Shown here: piece after piece, positions 31,125 through 39,905 of the stretch
Layout: each line of letters starts with the position of its first letter
Numbering within the stretch: the first letter of the stretch is position 1
Source of the DNA: an uncultured Oscillospiraceae bacterium
GTDB taxonomy: Bacteria > Bacillota > Clostridia > Oscillospirales > Oscillospiraceae
Reading direction: 5' to 3'
Length of the DNA stretch: 43,520 nt
NCBI GenBank assembly: GCA_934631005.1
Contig: CAKTXA010000023.1
Coordinates: forward strand, 1 to 43,520
Translations under genes and position numbers: made by a program
Notes under the pieces: generated by a model
What the model was told of the DNA's origin: nothing
The model's database searches: none
What the model saw: only the letters and a program-made list of their open reading frames with translations

Positions 31125-31151
31125 AACTGTACTACTACGGCTAATACAGTT
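31125..31151 (+). promoter_or_regulatory. Putative GntR operator
   Basis: Inverted repeat AACTGTA-N13-TACAGTT, placed directly after the -10, between transcript start and RBS. A good place for autorepression by the YtrA-type regulator encoded next. Confidence 0.65.
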
Positions 31152-31171
31152 TCGGAAGGAGGTCACGCCGT

Positions 31172-31567
31172 ATGATCTCGATCAACTATCGCGACGCCCG
31201 CCCGATCTACACCCAGGTGAAGGACGGCCTGCGCAAGCTCATCCTCACCGGGGCGCTCGCCCCGGGCACGAAGCTGCCGAGCGTGCGCGAGCTTGCCGCG
31301 GAGCTGGCCATCAACCCCAACACCATCCAGCGCGCCTACCGCGAGCTGGAGGCGGAGGGGACGATCCTGTCCATCGCGGGCAAGGGGTCGTTTGCCGCCG
31401 AGCAGCCGCAGGCGGACGCCGCGGCGCTGCAGAGCGCCATCGAGGGCTTCCGGCAGGCGGCGGAGCGGCTGGCCGCGGCGGGCATGCAGAAAAGCGCCAT
31501 GCACGCGCTGCTGGACGAATGGGACCAGCAGAAGGCTGGACGAATGGACACAGGAGAAAAGGAGTGA
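31172..31567 (+). CDS. GntR-family regulator, YtrA subfamily
   Basis: 131 residues. Winged helix (about 8-75): PIYTQVKDGLRKLILTG, LPSVRELAAELAINPNTIQRAYRELE (in parts), then a short helical C-terminal dimer domain, as in the YtrA subgroup, which usually controls ABC exporters encoded beside it. AAGGAGG before the ATG. The stop is 4 bp before the ABC ATPase start. It likely binds the AACTGTA/TACAGTT repeat at 31125-31151. Confidence 0.9.
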   Translation: MISINYRDARPIYTQVKDGLRKLILTGALAPGTKLPSVRELAAELAINPNTIQRAYRELEAEGTILSIAGKGSFAAEQPQADAAALQSAIEGFRQAAERLAAAGMQKSAMHALLDEWDQQKAGRMDTGEKE

Positions 31568-31571
31568 GACG

Positions 31572-32459
31572 ATGATCGACGTACAGAATTTGACGAAATC
31601 CTTTGACGGCTTTACGGCGCTGGACGGGCTGTGCCTGCACGTGCCGCAGGGGTCTGTTTACGGGCTGGTCGGCCCGAACGGCGCGGGCAAGACCACGCTC
31701 ATCCGGCACCTCGCGGGCGTGTACCGCCCCACATCGGGGAGCGTGACGGTCGGCGGGCTGCCGGTATATGAGAACCTCGCCGTCAAGCGGCGGCTGGCGT
31801 GGATCCCGGATGAGCTGTACTGCCAGAGCGGCGACGGCGTGCGGGATCTGATGCAGCTGTATAAAAGCGTATATCCCCGCTTTGACGAAACGCGCTACGC
31901 GCAGCTGAAGGACGTATTCGGCTTGGATGAAAAGCGCCCCATCCGGCGTTTTTCCAAGGGTATGCAGAAGCAGGCGGCGTTCTGGCTGGCGATGAGCTGC
32001 TGCCCGGACTATCTCATTTTGGATGAGCCGGTAGACGGGCTCGACCCCGTGATGCGGCGGCAGGTGTGGAGCCTTCTTATGGAGGACGTGGCCGCGCGGG
32101 GCATGACGGTGCTCGTATCGTCGCACAATCTGCGCGAGCTTGAGGACGTGTGCGACCATGTGGGCATCATGCACAAGGGCAAAATGCTCCTCGAGCGCTC
32201 GCTCGACGCGCTGCAGGAGAACATCGTCAAGGTACAGCTCGTGACCGAGCATCCGCTGCCGCAGGGGCTCAACATCCTGCACGCGCAGACCGTGGGACGC
32301 ATCCAGACGCTCATCGTGCGCGGCGAGCAGCACGAGATTGCGGAGAAGCTCGCGCAGTGCCAGCCGCTGCTGTGCGATCTGCTGCCGCTGTCGCTGGAGG
32401 AGATCTTCATCTACGAACTGGGAGGTGTGGACTATGACATCAAAAACATCGTGCTTTGA
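31572..32459 (+). CDS. ABC transporter ATP-binding protein
   Basis: 295 residues. Walker A GPNGAGKT (34-41), signature FSKGMQKQ (127-134, a variant of LSGGQ), Walker B YLILDEP (147-153) with VDGLDP, and switch SSHN. It belongs to the exporter/multidrug (YtrB/CcmA-like) type, with a C-terminal extension of about 80 residues. Together with the next gene it forms a YtrABC-like exporter. The start is ATG at 31572, with GGAG upstream; the 3' end overlaps the permease gene by 26 bp. Confidence 0.92.
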   Translation: MIDVQNLTKSFDGFTALDGLCLHVPQGSVYGLVGPNGAGKTTLIRHLAGVYRPTSGSVTVGGLPVYENLAVKRRLAWIPDELYCQSGDGVRDLMQLYKSVYPRFDETRYAQLKDVFGLDEKRPIRRFSKGMQKQAAFWLAMSCCPDYLILDEPVDGLDPVMRRQVWSLLMEDVAARGMTVLVSSHNLRELEDVCDHVGIMHKGKMLLERSLDALQENIVKVQLVTEHPLPQGLNILHAQTVGRIQTLIVRGEQHEIAEKLAQCQPLLCDLLPLSLEEIFIYELGGVDYDIKNIVL

Positions 32460-34293
32460 CCGCGCCGTGTTCCGGCGCGATGTGCGCCGCGGCGCGCCGC
32501 TGTGGAGCTTGTTTCTGCTGCTTTTGCTGGTGATGCTGCCGCTGCCGCTGTCAAATTTCGCGGATCATCTCAGGCATCAGCAGGAATTATCCATCGACGT
32601 CCAGTACCAGATCCTCTCCGCGGGGCATATTTTTGCCTCGATCGGGTCGTTGATCTACGGTCTGGCGGCGGCGTGGCTCGCGTTTTACTACCTGTTCACG
32701 GGCAAAAGCGCGAATTTCTACGCCGCGCTGCCCGTCCGGCGCGAGGCGATGTTCGCAACGCACTATCTCGCGGGGCTGACGATCCACATCGTGCCGACGC
32801 TGCTCATCTCCGCCGTCACGTTCGCTGCCTCGGCGATGGTGGGCACGCCGCAGCTCGGCGCGTGCGCACAGGTGTTCAGCGAGAATGTGCTCAGCTTCCT
32901 GTTTTTCTATAACTTTGCGGTGCTGTGCTGCATGATCGTCGGCAATGCCATCATAATGCCCATCGTCTACTTCATCCTGAATTTTGCCATCCCCGTGGTG
33001 GAGCTGATGATCCGCACCGTTTTGCAGGCATTCGTTTACGGGATGCCGAACGCCAGCGGCGTCCATCTGGCGCCGTTCGCCCCGGCGTGGTTTTTGCAGA
33101 GCAACGGCATGGTCGTCCCGCAGTTTGACGCCGGGTACGATCTCACCGGCTACCGTTTGGAGGGCTGGGCGTATCTGCTCATCCTTGCCGCGGTGGGCGT
33201 CGTGTTCGGCGCGCTGGCGCTGGCGCTTTACAAAAAGCGCGAGATGGAGCGCAGCGGCGACGTGATCGCCGTGCGCTCTCTTCGGCCGGTGTTCCTGTAC
33301 GCGTTCACATTCGGCTGTGCGCTGGTCATCGGCGTGGTCATCGCCTCGCTCATCACAGACGGGCAGTTTGAGACGAACTTTTTGCCGACGCTTCTTTCCA
33401 TGCTGGTGGGCACGCTCATCGGATACCTGACCGCGCAGATGCTGCTGCAAAAATCGGCGCGCGTGCTGAAAAAGAGCTGGAAGGGGCTTGTGATCTGCTG
33501 CGCGCTGGTGACGCTGGCGCTGGGCGCGGTGCGGCTCGACCTCACGGGCTACGCCAGCCGCGTGCCGGAGGCGAGCGAGGTCGCGTCCGTAGAGGTCGGG
33601 CGGTATCAGGGCGACAGCGCTCCCATCACCGACCCCGACGCCATCGCGCAGACCATCGCGCTGCACCAGTATTTTGTGGACACGCGCGGCACGCGGGAAG
33701 CTCTCACGCCCGCGGACACCGATAACGCGTGGTGGAACACCGACATCTGCATCCGCTACACGCTGAAGGACGGCAGCTCGTTTGCCCGGACTTACACGTT
33801 CCTGTGCAGTGCCTCCACTGCCGCCGATCCTGACAGCGCCTACAGCCGCGCCAATGCGCTCATGCACACGCAGAGCGTGCGGCTCGCGATGTACGCGCCG
33901 AGCTTTGCCGTTACGGAGCAGAACATCCTCGACTGCACGCTCGACGGCCCGTTCGTCTACGACGAGGAGCTCAGCAGCTGGTGCTACAGCAACCTGACGC
34001 TCAGCTCGCGTGAGGCGGCGGCGCTGTATAACAACTGCATCCTGCCCGATCTTCTGGACGGCGCATTCGGCGCGGCGGACGGCACCTACGGCTACCCGGA
34101 GAGCAGCGCCGAGCTGACGACTGAAACGACCGAACCGGCGTATATGCCGGAGGAGGAGCGTCTGCAGCAGACCTCCGTCAGCTTCACGCTGCAGAGCCCG
34201 GACGGCGGCAAGCGATCCTATTATTACAATCTCAGCTCTGACGCAGCGCGCACCGTCGCGTATTTACAGGAGCTCGGCTATCTGCCGAAATAA
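32434..34293 (+). CDS. ABC transporter permease with large extracytoplasmic domain
   Basis: 619 residues from the ATG at 32434, with GGGAGG upstream, inside the end of the ATPase gene. Hydrophobic segments: about 23-40, 65-90, 108-130, 145-170, 175-200, 243-262, 285-305, 315-335 and 350-367. After that about 250 residues lie outside the membrane, with no recognised domain (acidic, YPESSAELTTETTEPAYMPEEE near the end, in parts). YtrA-controlled exporters of this type often answer cell-envelope stress or antibiotics; the substrate is unknown. Confidence 0.82.
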   Translation: MTSKTSCFDRAVFRRDVRRGAPLWSLFLLLLLVMLPLPLSNFADHLRHQQELSIDVQYQILSAGHIFASIGSLIYGLAAAWLAFYYLFTGKSANFYAALPVRREAMFATHYLAGLTIHIVPTLLISAVTFAASAMVGTPQLGACAQVFSENVLSFLFFYNFAVLCCMIVGNAIIMPIVYFILNFAIPVVELMIRTVLQAFVYGMPNASGVHLAPFAPAWFLQSNGMVVPQFDAGYDLTGYRLEGWAYLLILAAVGVVFGALALALYKKREMERSGDVIAVRSLRPVFLYAFTFGCALVIGVVIASLITDGQFETNFLPTLLSMLVGTLIGYLTAQMLLQKSARVLKKSWKGLVICCALVTLALGAVRLDLTGYASRVPEASEVASVEVGRYQGDSAPITDPDAIAQTIALHQYFVDTRGTREALTPADTDNAWWNTDICIRYTLKDGSSFARTYTFLCSASTAADPDSAYSRANALMHTQSVRLAMYAPSFAVTEQNILDCTLDGPFVYDEELSSWCYSNLTLSSREAAALYNNCILPDLLDGAFGAADGTYGYPESSAELTTETTEPAYMPEEERLQQTSVSFTLQSPDGGKRSYYYNLSSDAARTVAYLQELGYLPK

Positions 34294-34304
34294 TGCCAAA
34301 ACCG

Positions 34305-34337
34305 ACCGCCCGCAGGCACACGCTTGCGGGCGGTTTT
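34305..34337 (+). terminator. Terminator of the gntR-ABC operon
   Basis: 10-bp stem ACCGCCCGCA (34305-34314) with 34325-34334, then TTTT. Confidence 0.85.
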
Positions 34338-34340
34338 CTG

Positions 34341-34369
34341 TTGCTTTTATTTGATTTATGTGGTATGAT
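34341..34369 (+). promoter_or_regulatory. Promoter of the phosphohexomutase-SDR operon
   Basis: TTGCTT (34341-34346), 17-bp spacer, TATGAT (34364-34369). Confidence 0.6.
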
Positions 34370-34405
34370 GTGGCTAACTGAAAAATATGGACGGAGGAGA
34401 CGATC

Positions 34406-35905
34406 ATGGACTATTCCAAACTGCAAAACGGCAGCGACATCCGCGGCGTCGCGCTGGAGGGCATCGAGGGTCAGCACGTGAACCTGACCGAGCAGGCCTG
34501 CCGCGACATCGGCCGGGGCTTTGCCCTGTGGCTGAAGGAGCGCGACGCGTCGGCACGCCGCGTGGCGGTGGGGCGCGACTCGCGGCTTTCGGGCGCGCAG
34601 CTGTCCGCATGGCTGTGCGAGGCGATGGCCGCCGAGGGCCTTGCCGTGACCGATCTCGGCATGGCGTCCACCCCGGCGATGTTCATGTGCACCGTCACCG
34701 AGGGCTATGAATACGACGCGTCGGTGATGATCACCGCCAGCCACCTGCCCTTTAACCGCAACGGCTTCAAATTCTTTACGAAAAACGGCGGTCTTGAAAA
34801 GCAGGACATCGCCGCGATCTTAAAGCTCGCGGGCGGAGACGGGCACACCGGAAGCGCTCCCGGCAGCGTGGAGACCGGCGAATTTATGGACGCCTACGCG
34901 GCCCAGCTGTGCAAAAAGGTGCGCGACGCAGCCGGCAGCGACACGCCGCTGGCAGGCTTCCGCATCGTGGTGGACGCCGGCAACGGCGCGGGCGGCTTCT
35001 ATGTGGATAAGGTTTTGAAGCCCCTCGGCGCGAACACCGACGGCAGCCGCTATCTCGACCCCGACGGCAGCTTCCCGAACCACATCCCGAACCCCGAAAA
35101 CGAGCAGGCGATGCAGTCCATCATGGACGCCGTGCGCGAGACAAAGGCTGACCTCGGCATCATCTTCGACACCGACGTCGACCGCGCGGGCGCGGTGCTC
35201 TCCGACGGGTCGGAGCTCAACCGCAACCGCATCATCGCCATGCTCTCGGCGATCTTGCTGCGCGAGCATCCGGGCACGACCATCGTGACCGATTCCATCA
35301 CCTCCACGGGCCTTGCCGCGTTCATCAAAAAGCACGGCGGCGTGCATCACCGCTTCAAGCGCGGCTACCGCAACGTCATCAACGAGTCCCTCCGCCTGAA
35401 CGCCGAGGGGCACGACAGCCAGCTGGCCATGGAGACCTCCGGCCACGGCGCGCTGAAGGAGAACTATTTCCTCGACGACGGCGCGTATCTCGTCACGCGG
35501 CTGCTCATCGAGCTGGCCCGCGGCAAAAAGGAGGGCTACACGCTCGAATCCCTCATCGCCGACCTCGCCGAGCCCGCCGAAAGCCATGAGTTCCGCATGA
35601 ACATCCTGGCCGAGGACTTCCGCGCCTACGGCCAGTCGGTCATCGACAGCCTGACGGCCTATTCCGCCGCGCAGGGCGGCTGGACCATCGCGCCCGACAA
35701 TCACGAGGGCATCCGCGTGAGTCTGGACAAGGCCCACGGCGACGGCTGGTTCCTGCTGCGCCTCAGCCTGCACGACCCGGTCATCCCGCTGAACATCGAA
35801 TCGGACAGCGTGGGCGGCGTGCGGCAGATCGCGCAGGAGCTGTACGCGTTCCTCAAGACGTGTGACCGGCTCGACCTCGCACCTGTGGAAGCCTTTCTGA
35901 AATGA
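34406..35905 (+). CDS. Phosphohexomutase (phosphomannomutase/phosphoglucomutase-like)
   Basis: 499 residues, alpha-D-phosphohexomutase superfamily, which moves phosphate between C1 and C6 of sugars. Phosphoserine loop TASHLP (S112) in place of the usual TASHNP; metal loop DTDVDR (255-260); sugar-binding METSGHGA (342-349) in place of GEMSGH. The TASHLP/METSGHG combination marks a distinct subgroup, also known from plant phosphoglucosamine-mutase-like proteins (recalled, not searched), so the substrate is uncertain. GGAGG before the ATG. Its stop overlaps the SDR start (ATGA). Confidence 0.85.
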   Translation: MDYSKLQNGSDIRGVALEGIEGQHVNLTEQACRDIGRGFALWLKERDASARRVAVGRDSRLSGAQLSAWLCEAMAAEGLAVTDLGMASTPAMFMCTVTEGYEYDASVMITASHLPFNRNGFKFFTKNGGLEKQDIAAILKLAGGDGHTGSAPGSVETGEFMDAYAAQLCKKVRDAAGSDTPLAGFRIVVDAGNGAGGFYVDKVLKPLGANTDGSRYLDPDGSFPNHIPNPENEQAMQSIMDAVRETKADLGIIFDTDVDRAGAVLSDGSELNRNRIIAMLSAILLREHPGTTIVTDSITSTGLAAFIKKHGGVHHRFKRGYRNVINESLRLNAEGHDSQLAMETSGHGALKENYFLDDGAYLVTRLLIELARGKKEGYTLESLIADLAEPAESHEFRMNILAEDFRAYGQSVIDSLTAYSAAQGGWTIAPDNHEGIRVSLDKAHGDGWFLLRLSLHDPVIPLNIESDSVGGVRQIAQELYAFLKTCDRLDLAPVEAFLK

Positions 35906-36627
35906 GCGCGCAGACGCTGCGCGGCAGAGCCGCGCTCATCACCGGCGCGAGCGGCGGCATCGGCTCCGCCCTCGCCCGGGCGCTGGCGCGGGAGGGCGCG
36001 CATCTGGCGCTCTTGGGCAGAAGCGCCGAAAAGCTCGCCGCCGTCCTGCCCGAGGCCGCGGCGGAGGACGTGCTGCTGCTCCCCGGCGACCTGACGGACG
36101 ACGCGTACCTGACGGAAAGCGTCCAAAAAGCGCTGCGGCACTTCGGGCATCTGGATATTCTCATCAACAACGCCGGCATGGCGCTCTCCGCGCCGTTCGG
36201 CGAGACGACGCTTGCGCAGTACGACCGGATCATGCGGCTCAACGCCCGCGCGCCGTTCGCGCTGTGTCAGCTCGCACTGCCGCACCTGCGGCAGTCGGAC
36301 GCCGGGACGATCCTCAACATCGCGTCCGTCAACGCCCACAAGGGCTACGCGCTGCAAAGCGCCTACTCCGCGTCCAAGCACGCGCTGGCGGGCTTTACGA
36401 AGGCGCTGGCGGCGGAGGAATATAAAAACGGCGTCCGCGTACACATGATCAGCCCCGGCGGCGTGTTCACCGACATGGTAAAGATCTCCCGCCCCGACCT
36501 CACCGGCGAGGGCATGATCCAGCCCGAGGACATCGCCGACATCGCGGTCTTCCTCCTCACCCACCGCACCAACGCCGTCATCGACGAGATCTGCGTACAC
36601 AGGCTGGGGAAGGAACCGTTTTTGTAA
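35902..36627 (+). CDS. Short-chain dehydrogenase/reductase
   Basis: 241 residues of the classic SDR family. NAD(P) loop TGASGGIG (14-21), NNAG (89-92), catalytic S142, Y155 and K159 (YSASK). The R40 after the second strand (LLGRS) suggests a preference for NADP. The C-terminal IDEICVHRLGKEPFL closes a tetramer-like fold. The substrate is unknown. Coupled by a 4-bp overlap to the phosphohexomutase, so a linked step of sugar metabolism is likely (inference). Confidence 0.9.
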   Translation: MSAQTLRGRAALITGASGGIGSALARALAREGAHLALLGRSAEKLAAVLPEAAAEDVLLLPGDLTDDAYLTESVQKALRHFGHLDILINNAGMALSAPFGETTLAQYDRIMRLNARAPFALCQLALPHLRQSDAGTILNIASVNAHKGYALQSAYSASKHALAGFTKALAAEEYKNGVRVHMISPGGVFTDMVKISRPDLTGEGMIQPEDIADIAVFLLTHRTNAVIDEICVHRLGKEPFL

Positions 36628-36632
36628 GCAGA

Positions 36633-36902
36633 TAGTGATTCGTCGTAACGTAGGGGAGGGGCTTGCCCCTCCCGTTGGTTGGCAGTTGTGGATTTTGCAC
36701 GCACCGCGTAGCGGAATGCACCCCTTGCCTTCCCCTCGGGGAAGGTGGCGAGCGCAGCGAGCCGGATGAGGGCCGGGGAGCACTTACGGATAGCTTAGCA
36801 TGCTCAACAAACCGTAACTGCTCCTCGGCCCTCATCAGTCGCCTGCGGCGACAGCTTCCCCCAGGGGAAGCTATGGGGTGCCTGCGGTTCGGCAGTGCGT
36901 CA
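36633..36902 (+). repeat. Composite palindromic intergenic repeat, copy 2
   Basis: 270 bp without a gene; starts GTCGTAACGTAGGGG and ends GGTGCCTGCG...GTGCGTCA, as copy 1 does in reverse at 26160-26482. Hairpins in order: GGGAGGGGC/GCCCCTCCC (36654-36673), CCTTCCCC/GGGGAAGG (36728-36745), a 25-bp stem with small bulges (36765-36789 with 36812-36836), and AGCTTCCCC/GGGGAAGCT (36853-36872). It lies between the SDR stop and the guaD terminator, filling the gap 36628-36961. Confidence 0.82.
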
Positions 36903-36919
36903 GGAATACGAAAAAGAGC

Positions 36920-36954
36920 AAAACCCCCGGGAGAATTTTTCTCCCGGGGGTTTT
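36920..36954 (-). terminator. Terminator of guaD
   Basis: 15-bp perfect stem (36920-36934 with 36940-36954), AAAA/TTTT ends, 8 bp after the guaD stop. Confidence 0.9.
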
Positions 36955-36961
36955 TGTTTTC

Positions 36962-38236
36962 TCAGAGGATCTTTCGTCCCTCAACATATTTTGCTTTGAC
37001 ATTGCGCTCATCGGCAAGGTACGTCATGCGCTCAAGCCGGGCGCGGACGGACAGGTCCTGGGGGTGGTCGAGATTTGTATCATCCAGCACCACGGCGTCG
37101 GCGGCCCAGCCCTCACGGAACGTGCCGACGCTGCCGAAGAATGCGCCGCCGCCCATCGTGGCAAGGTAGAACGCCCGCTCAAACGACAAGGGCTTTACCG
37201 TCTGGTCGAGCAGCCGCCAGCGCAGCTTGGAGGCCTGAATGGCGTGCATCATCGCACGGAGCAAGCTCTCATGGCTGCCGCCCGCAATATCCGTTGCCAG
37301 CCCCACGTTCAGCCCGCGCTCCAAAAACTGATTGACCGGCGCCACGCCGGAGGCCAGATTCATATTCGACTCCGGCGAGTGCGCGATGAACACGCCGTTT
37401 TTGAGCATCAGCGCCTGCTCGCGTTCGTCGGAGTGGACGCAGTGCGCCATGATGCACTTGTGGTCGCCGCCGAACAGGCCGAACTGGTCATACGCCTCGC
37501 CGTAGAACTTGGCCCGCGGGCACAGCTCGCGCACCCAGTCGATCTCGCCGAGATTTTCCGACAGGTGGCTCTGCACCGGCAGACTGTACTGCTCGCGCAG
37601 ATCGTGCAGGGCATACATGAGATCATCCGTGCACGACGGGATAAAGCGCGGCGTGAGGATGGGGCGGGTGTGCTCCAGCCCCGCAAGCTGCGACAGCCAG
37701 AGCTCCGTGTCGCGGATGGCCTGCCGCGTGGAGGTCTCCCGCAGATAGTCGGGGCTGTTGCGGTTCATATTGACCTTGCCGACGTAGGTGCACAGCCCCA
37801 GCTCGTCGAGCTTGCGCATGAGAAGCAGCGTGGCCGGGACGTGGATGGTGGCAAAAATGCACGCGCGGGTGGTGGTGCTGTGCAGCAGATGCTCCGCGAA
37901 CGAACCGTAGGCGCGCTCGGCATACGCAAGCTCGCGGTATTTCGACTCCTCCGGAAAGGTATAGGTGTTGAGCCACTCCAGCAGCTCCATATCCATGCCC
38001 AGCCCCCGGAAGGAGAACTGCGGCGCGTGCACGTGCAGGTCGGTCATGCCCGGTATGACCAGGCGATCGCCATAGTCATGCACCGGCAGCTGCGCGTAGC
38101 GCGCCGGCAGCGCCGAAAATACGCCGCGGAAGACGCCGTTTTCCACGACCAGACTGCCGTTTTCCACGATCTCGATCGTGTCGGCGTCGCGGCTGCAGCA
38201 CAGATGTCCTTTTATAATGTAGGTCTCGTTGCCCAT
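36962..38236 (-). CDS. guaD: Guanine deaminase
   Basis: 424 residues, amidohydrolase superfamily. Converts guanine to xanthine and ammonia in the cytosol. PGMTDLHVHAPQFSFRG (62-78) has zinc ligands H68 and H70 and is the guanine-deaminase form of the motif; MDMELLEWLNTYTFPEE follows. Further ligands: His in PVQSHLSEN, His in MAHCVHSD, and Asp in LATDIAGG. The start is the ATG at 38234-38236, with GGAGAGG upstream; a longer frame would overlap the promoter. It is divergent from the nucleoside/purine uptake genes, fitting purine salvage. Confidence 0.93.
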   Translation of the reverse strand: MGNETYIIKGHLCCSRDADTIEIVENGSLVVENGVFRGVFSALPARYAQLPVHDYGDRLVIPGMTDLHVHAPQFSFRGLGMDMELLEWLNTYTFPEESKYRELAYAERAYGSFAEHLLHSTTTRACIFATIHVPATLLLMRKLDELGLCTYVGKVNMNRNSPDYLRETSTRQAIRDTELWLSQLAGLEHTRPILTPRFIPSCTDDLMYALHDLREQYSLPVQSHLSENLGEIDWVRELCPRAKFYGEAYDQFGLFGGDHKCIMAHCVHSDEREQALMLKNGVFIAHSPESNMNLASGVAPVNQFLERGLNVGLATDIAGGSHESLLRAMMHAIQASKLRWRLLDQTVKPLSFERAFYLATMGGGAFFGSVGTFREGWAADAVVLDDTNLDHPQDLSVRARLERMTYLADERNVKAKYVEGRKIL

Positions 38237-38301
38237 GGTAGCTTCCTCTCCATTTCGGGCCTGCGGCAGATTTTGACGCATATGCCCAATCATACCGAAT
38301 A

Positions 38302-38331
38302 ATTATATCACATTTTTGTGCGAAATGCCAG
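38302..38331 (-). promoter_or_regulatory. Promoter of guaD
   Basis: Minus strand: perfect TATAAT (38302-38307), 18-bp spacer, CTGGCA (38326-38331). The gap 38237-38599 holds this promoter, the divergent one at 38478, and a structured leader; nothing else was seen in 38332-38477 (AT-rich). Confidence 0.55.
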
Positions 38332-38477
38332 CATTCAGCATCGTCAAACTCCACGAAAACGGAAGTTCCATTTTGTAGAAAGCGTCAAGATGGCAAAAAC
38401 CCTAAAAATTATTTAGTTTTTCTGTGAACTTTGTCTAATATTTCCCGCATTTCGGCCCAGTTTCAGTAAAAAAAATG

Positions 38478-38506
38478 TTGCAAATTCCCCAAAAATCTAG
38501 TATGCT
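38478..38506 (+). promoter_or_regulatory. Promoter of the nucleoside-binding lipoprotein gene
   Basis: TTGCAA (38478-38483), 17-bp spacer, TATGCT (38501-38506), giving a leader of about 87 nt. Confidence 0.6.
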
Positions 38507-38522
38507 TGTGTTGCTGGTTCGT

Positions 38523-38566
38523 TGACAAAGCCCTGCGGCGCGGATGCGCCGCAAAAACATTTGTCA
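38523..38566 (+). promoter_or_regulatory. Structured 5' leader of unknown class
   Basis: Nested stems: outer TGACAAA (38523-38529) with TTTGTCA (38560-38566), inner GCGGCGC (38535-38541) with GCGCCGC (38546-38552) and a GGAT loop, leaving AAAAACA and GCCCT unpaired. AGGCAG follows the outer stem and could pair with CTGC inside it. It lies between the promoter and RBS of a purine/nucleoside uptake gene. It does not match the purine riboswitch core as far as can be told by eye. Confidence 0.45.
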
Positions 38567-38599
38567 GGCAGTGACCAAAAATTATTAGGAGGAATTGAA

Positions 38600-39892
38600 A
38601 TGAAAAAGATCCTTGCCCTGCTCCTGGCTGTCGTGATGGTCTTCGCGCTGGTCGCCTGTGCGTCCGGTGACAAGGCTCCGGCTGCCGATGCTCCCGCAGC
38701 TGAGACGCCCGCCGCGACCGACGAGACCCCCGCCGCCGAGACCCCCGCTGCTGACGAGACGGCCGATACCCCGGCTCCCGCTGCTGCGGACTTTAAGGTC
38801 GGCTTCATCACGCTGCACGATGAGAACTCCACCTATGACCTCAACTTCATCAACGCCGCGAAGGAAGCCGCCGCGGCACTGGGCGTTGAGTACACGCTGG
38901 TCACCAACGTTCCCGAAGGCCAGGAGTGCTACGACAAGGCCGCTGAGCTGGCCGACGCCGGCTGCAACATCATCTTCGCCGACTCCTTCGGCCATGAGGA
39001 CTACATGATCCAGGCCGCGAAGGAATTCCCCGACGTGCAGTTCTGCCACTCCACCGGCACGAAGGCGCACACCGAGGGCCTTGCCAACTACCACAACGCG
39101 TTTGCCTCCATCTATGAAGGCCGCTACCTCGCCGGTATCGTCGCCGGTATGAAGCTGAACCAGATGATCGAAGCGGGCGAATTCACCGCAGATGAGGCCA
39201 AGATCGGCTATGTCGGCGCGTTCACCTACGCGGAAGTTATCTCCGGCTACACCTCCTTCTTCCTCGGCGCGCGCTCGGTCTGCCCGACCGCCACGATGGA
39301 AGTCACCTTCACCGGTTCGTGGTACGACGAGACCGCTGAAAAGGAAGGCGCCCAGAAGCTCATCAACAACGGCTGCAAGCTGATCAGCCAGCACGCCGAC
39401 TCCATGGGCGCTCCGACCGCCTGCGAGACCGCGGGCGTCCCCAACGTCTCCTACAACGGCTCGACCATCTCCGCCGCTCCCAACACCTATCTGGTCTCCT
39501 CCCGTATCGACTGGGCTCCGTATTATAAGTACGCCATCACCGCGTGCATGAACGGTGAGCCCATCGACGCCGACTGGACCGGCACGCTGCAGACCGGCTC
39601 CGTCGTCCTGACCGAGCTGAACGACGCTGTTGTCGCTCCGGGCACCGCGGAAGCCGTTGAGGCTGCCAAGGCCGAGCTCGAGGCGGGCACGCGCCATGTG
39701 TTTGACTGCTCCACCTTCACCGTGGACGGTCAGGCCCTGACCTCCTCCATGGCGGACGTCGACACCGATGCCGACTACACGCCCGACACCGAAGCGATCG
39801 TGGACGGCTACTTCGCCGAGTCCACCTTCCGCTCCGCTCCATACTTCCAGCTGAACATCGACGGCATCACGCAGCTCGACACCGCGTTCTGA
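38600..39892 (+). CDS. BMP-family (nucleoside-binding) ABC transporter lipoprotein
   Basis: 430 residues from the ATG at 38600, with AGGAGG upstream. Lipoprotein signal with lipobox LVAC (Cys20), an Ala/Thr/Pro/Asp linker (25-62), then the BMP/PnrA fold: FKVGFITLHDENSTYDLNF, GCNIIFADSFGHEDYM, YEGRYLAGIVAGM, KIGYVGAFTYAEVISGYTSF (in parts), the usual ligand-binding stretches. BMP proteins bind purine nucleosides or related compounds outside the membrane. The codon use is more biased than in neighbouring genes (ctg, ctc, atc, gcc), as expected of a highly expressed protein. It feeds the ABC genes downstream. Confidence 0.92.
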   Translation: MKKILALLLAVVMVFALVACASGDKAPAADAPAAETPAATDETPAAETPAADETADTPAPAAADFKVGFITLHDENSTYDLNFINAAKEAAAALGVEYTLVTNVPEGQECYDKAAELADAGCNIIFADSFGHEDYMIQAAKEFPDVQFCHSTGTKAHTEGLANYHNAFASIYEGRYLAGIVAGMKLNQMIEAGEFTADEAKIGYVGAFTYAEVISGYTSFFLGARSVCPTATMEVTFTGSWYDETAEKEGAQKLINNGCKLISQHADSMGAPTACETAGVPNVSYNGSTISAAPNTYLVSSRIDWAPYYKYAITACMNGEPIDADWTGTLQTGSVVLTELNDAVVAPGTAEAVEAAKAELEAGTRHVFDCSTFTVDGQALTSSMADVDTDADYTPDTEAIVDGYFAESTFRSAPYFQLNIDGITQLDTAF

Positions 39893-39905
39893 TCCCGTCA
39901 CCCCC

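Noticed and set aside
38523..38566. Purine riboswitch before the nucleoside-binding gene
   Set aside because: The conserved three-way junction and loop-loop sequences of that class were not found; kept only as a leader of unknown class.
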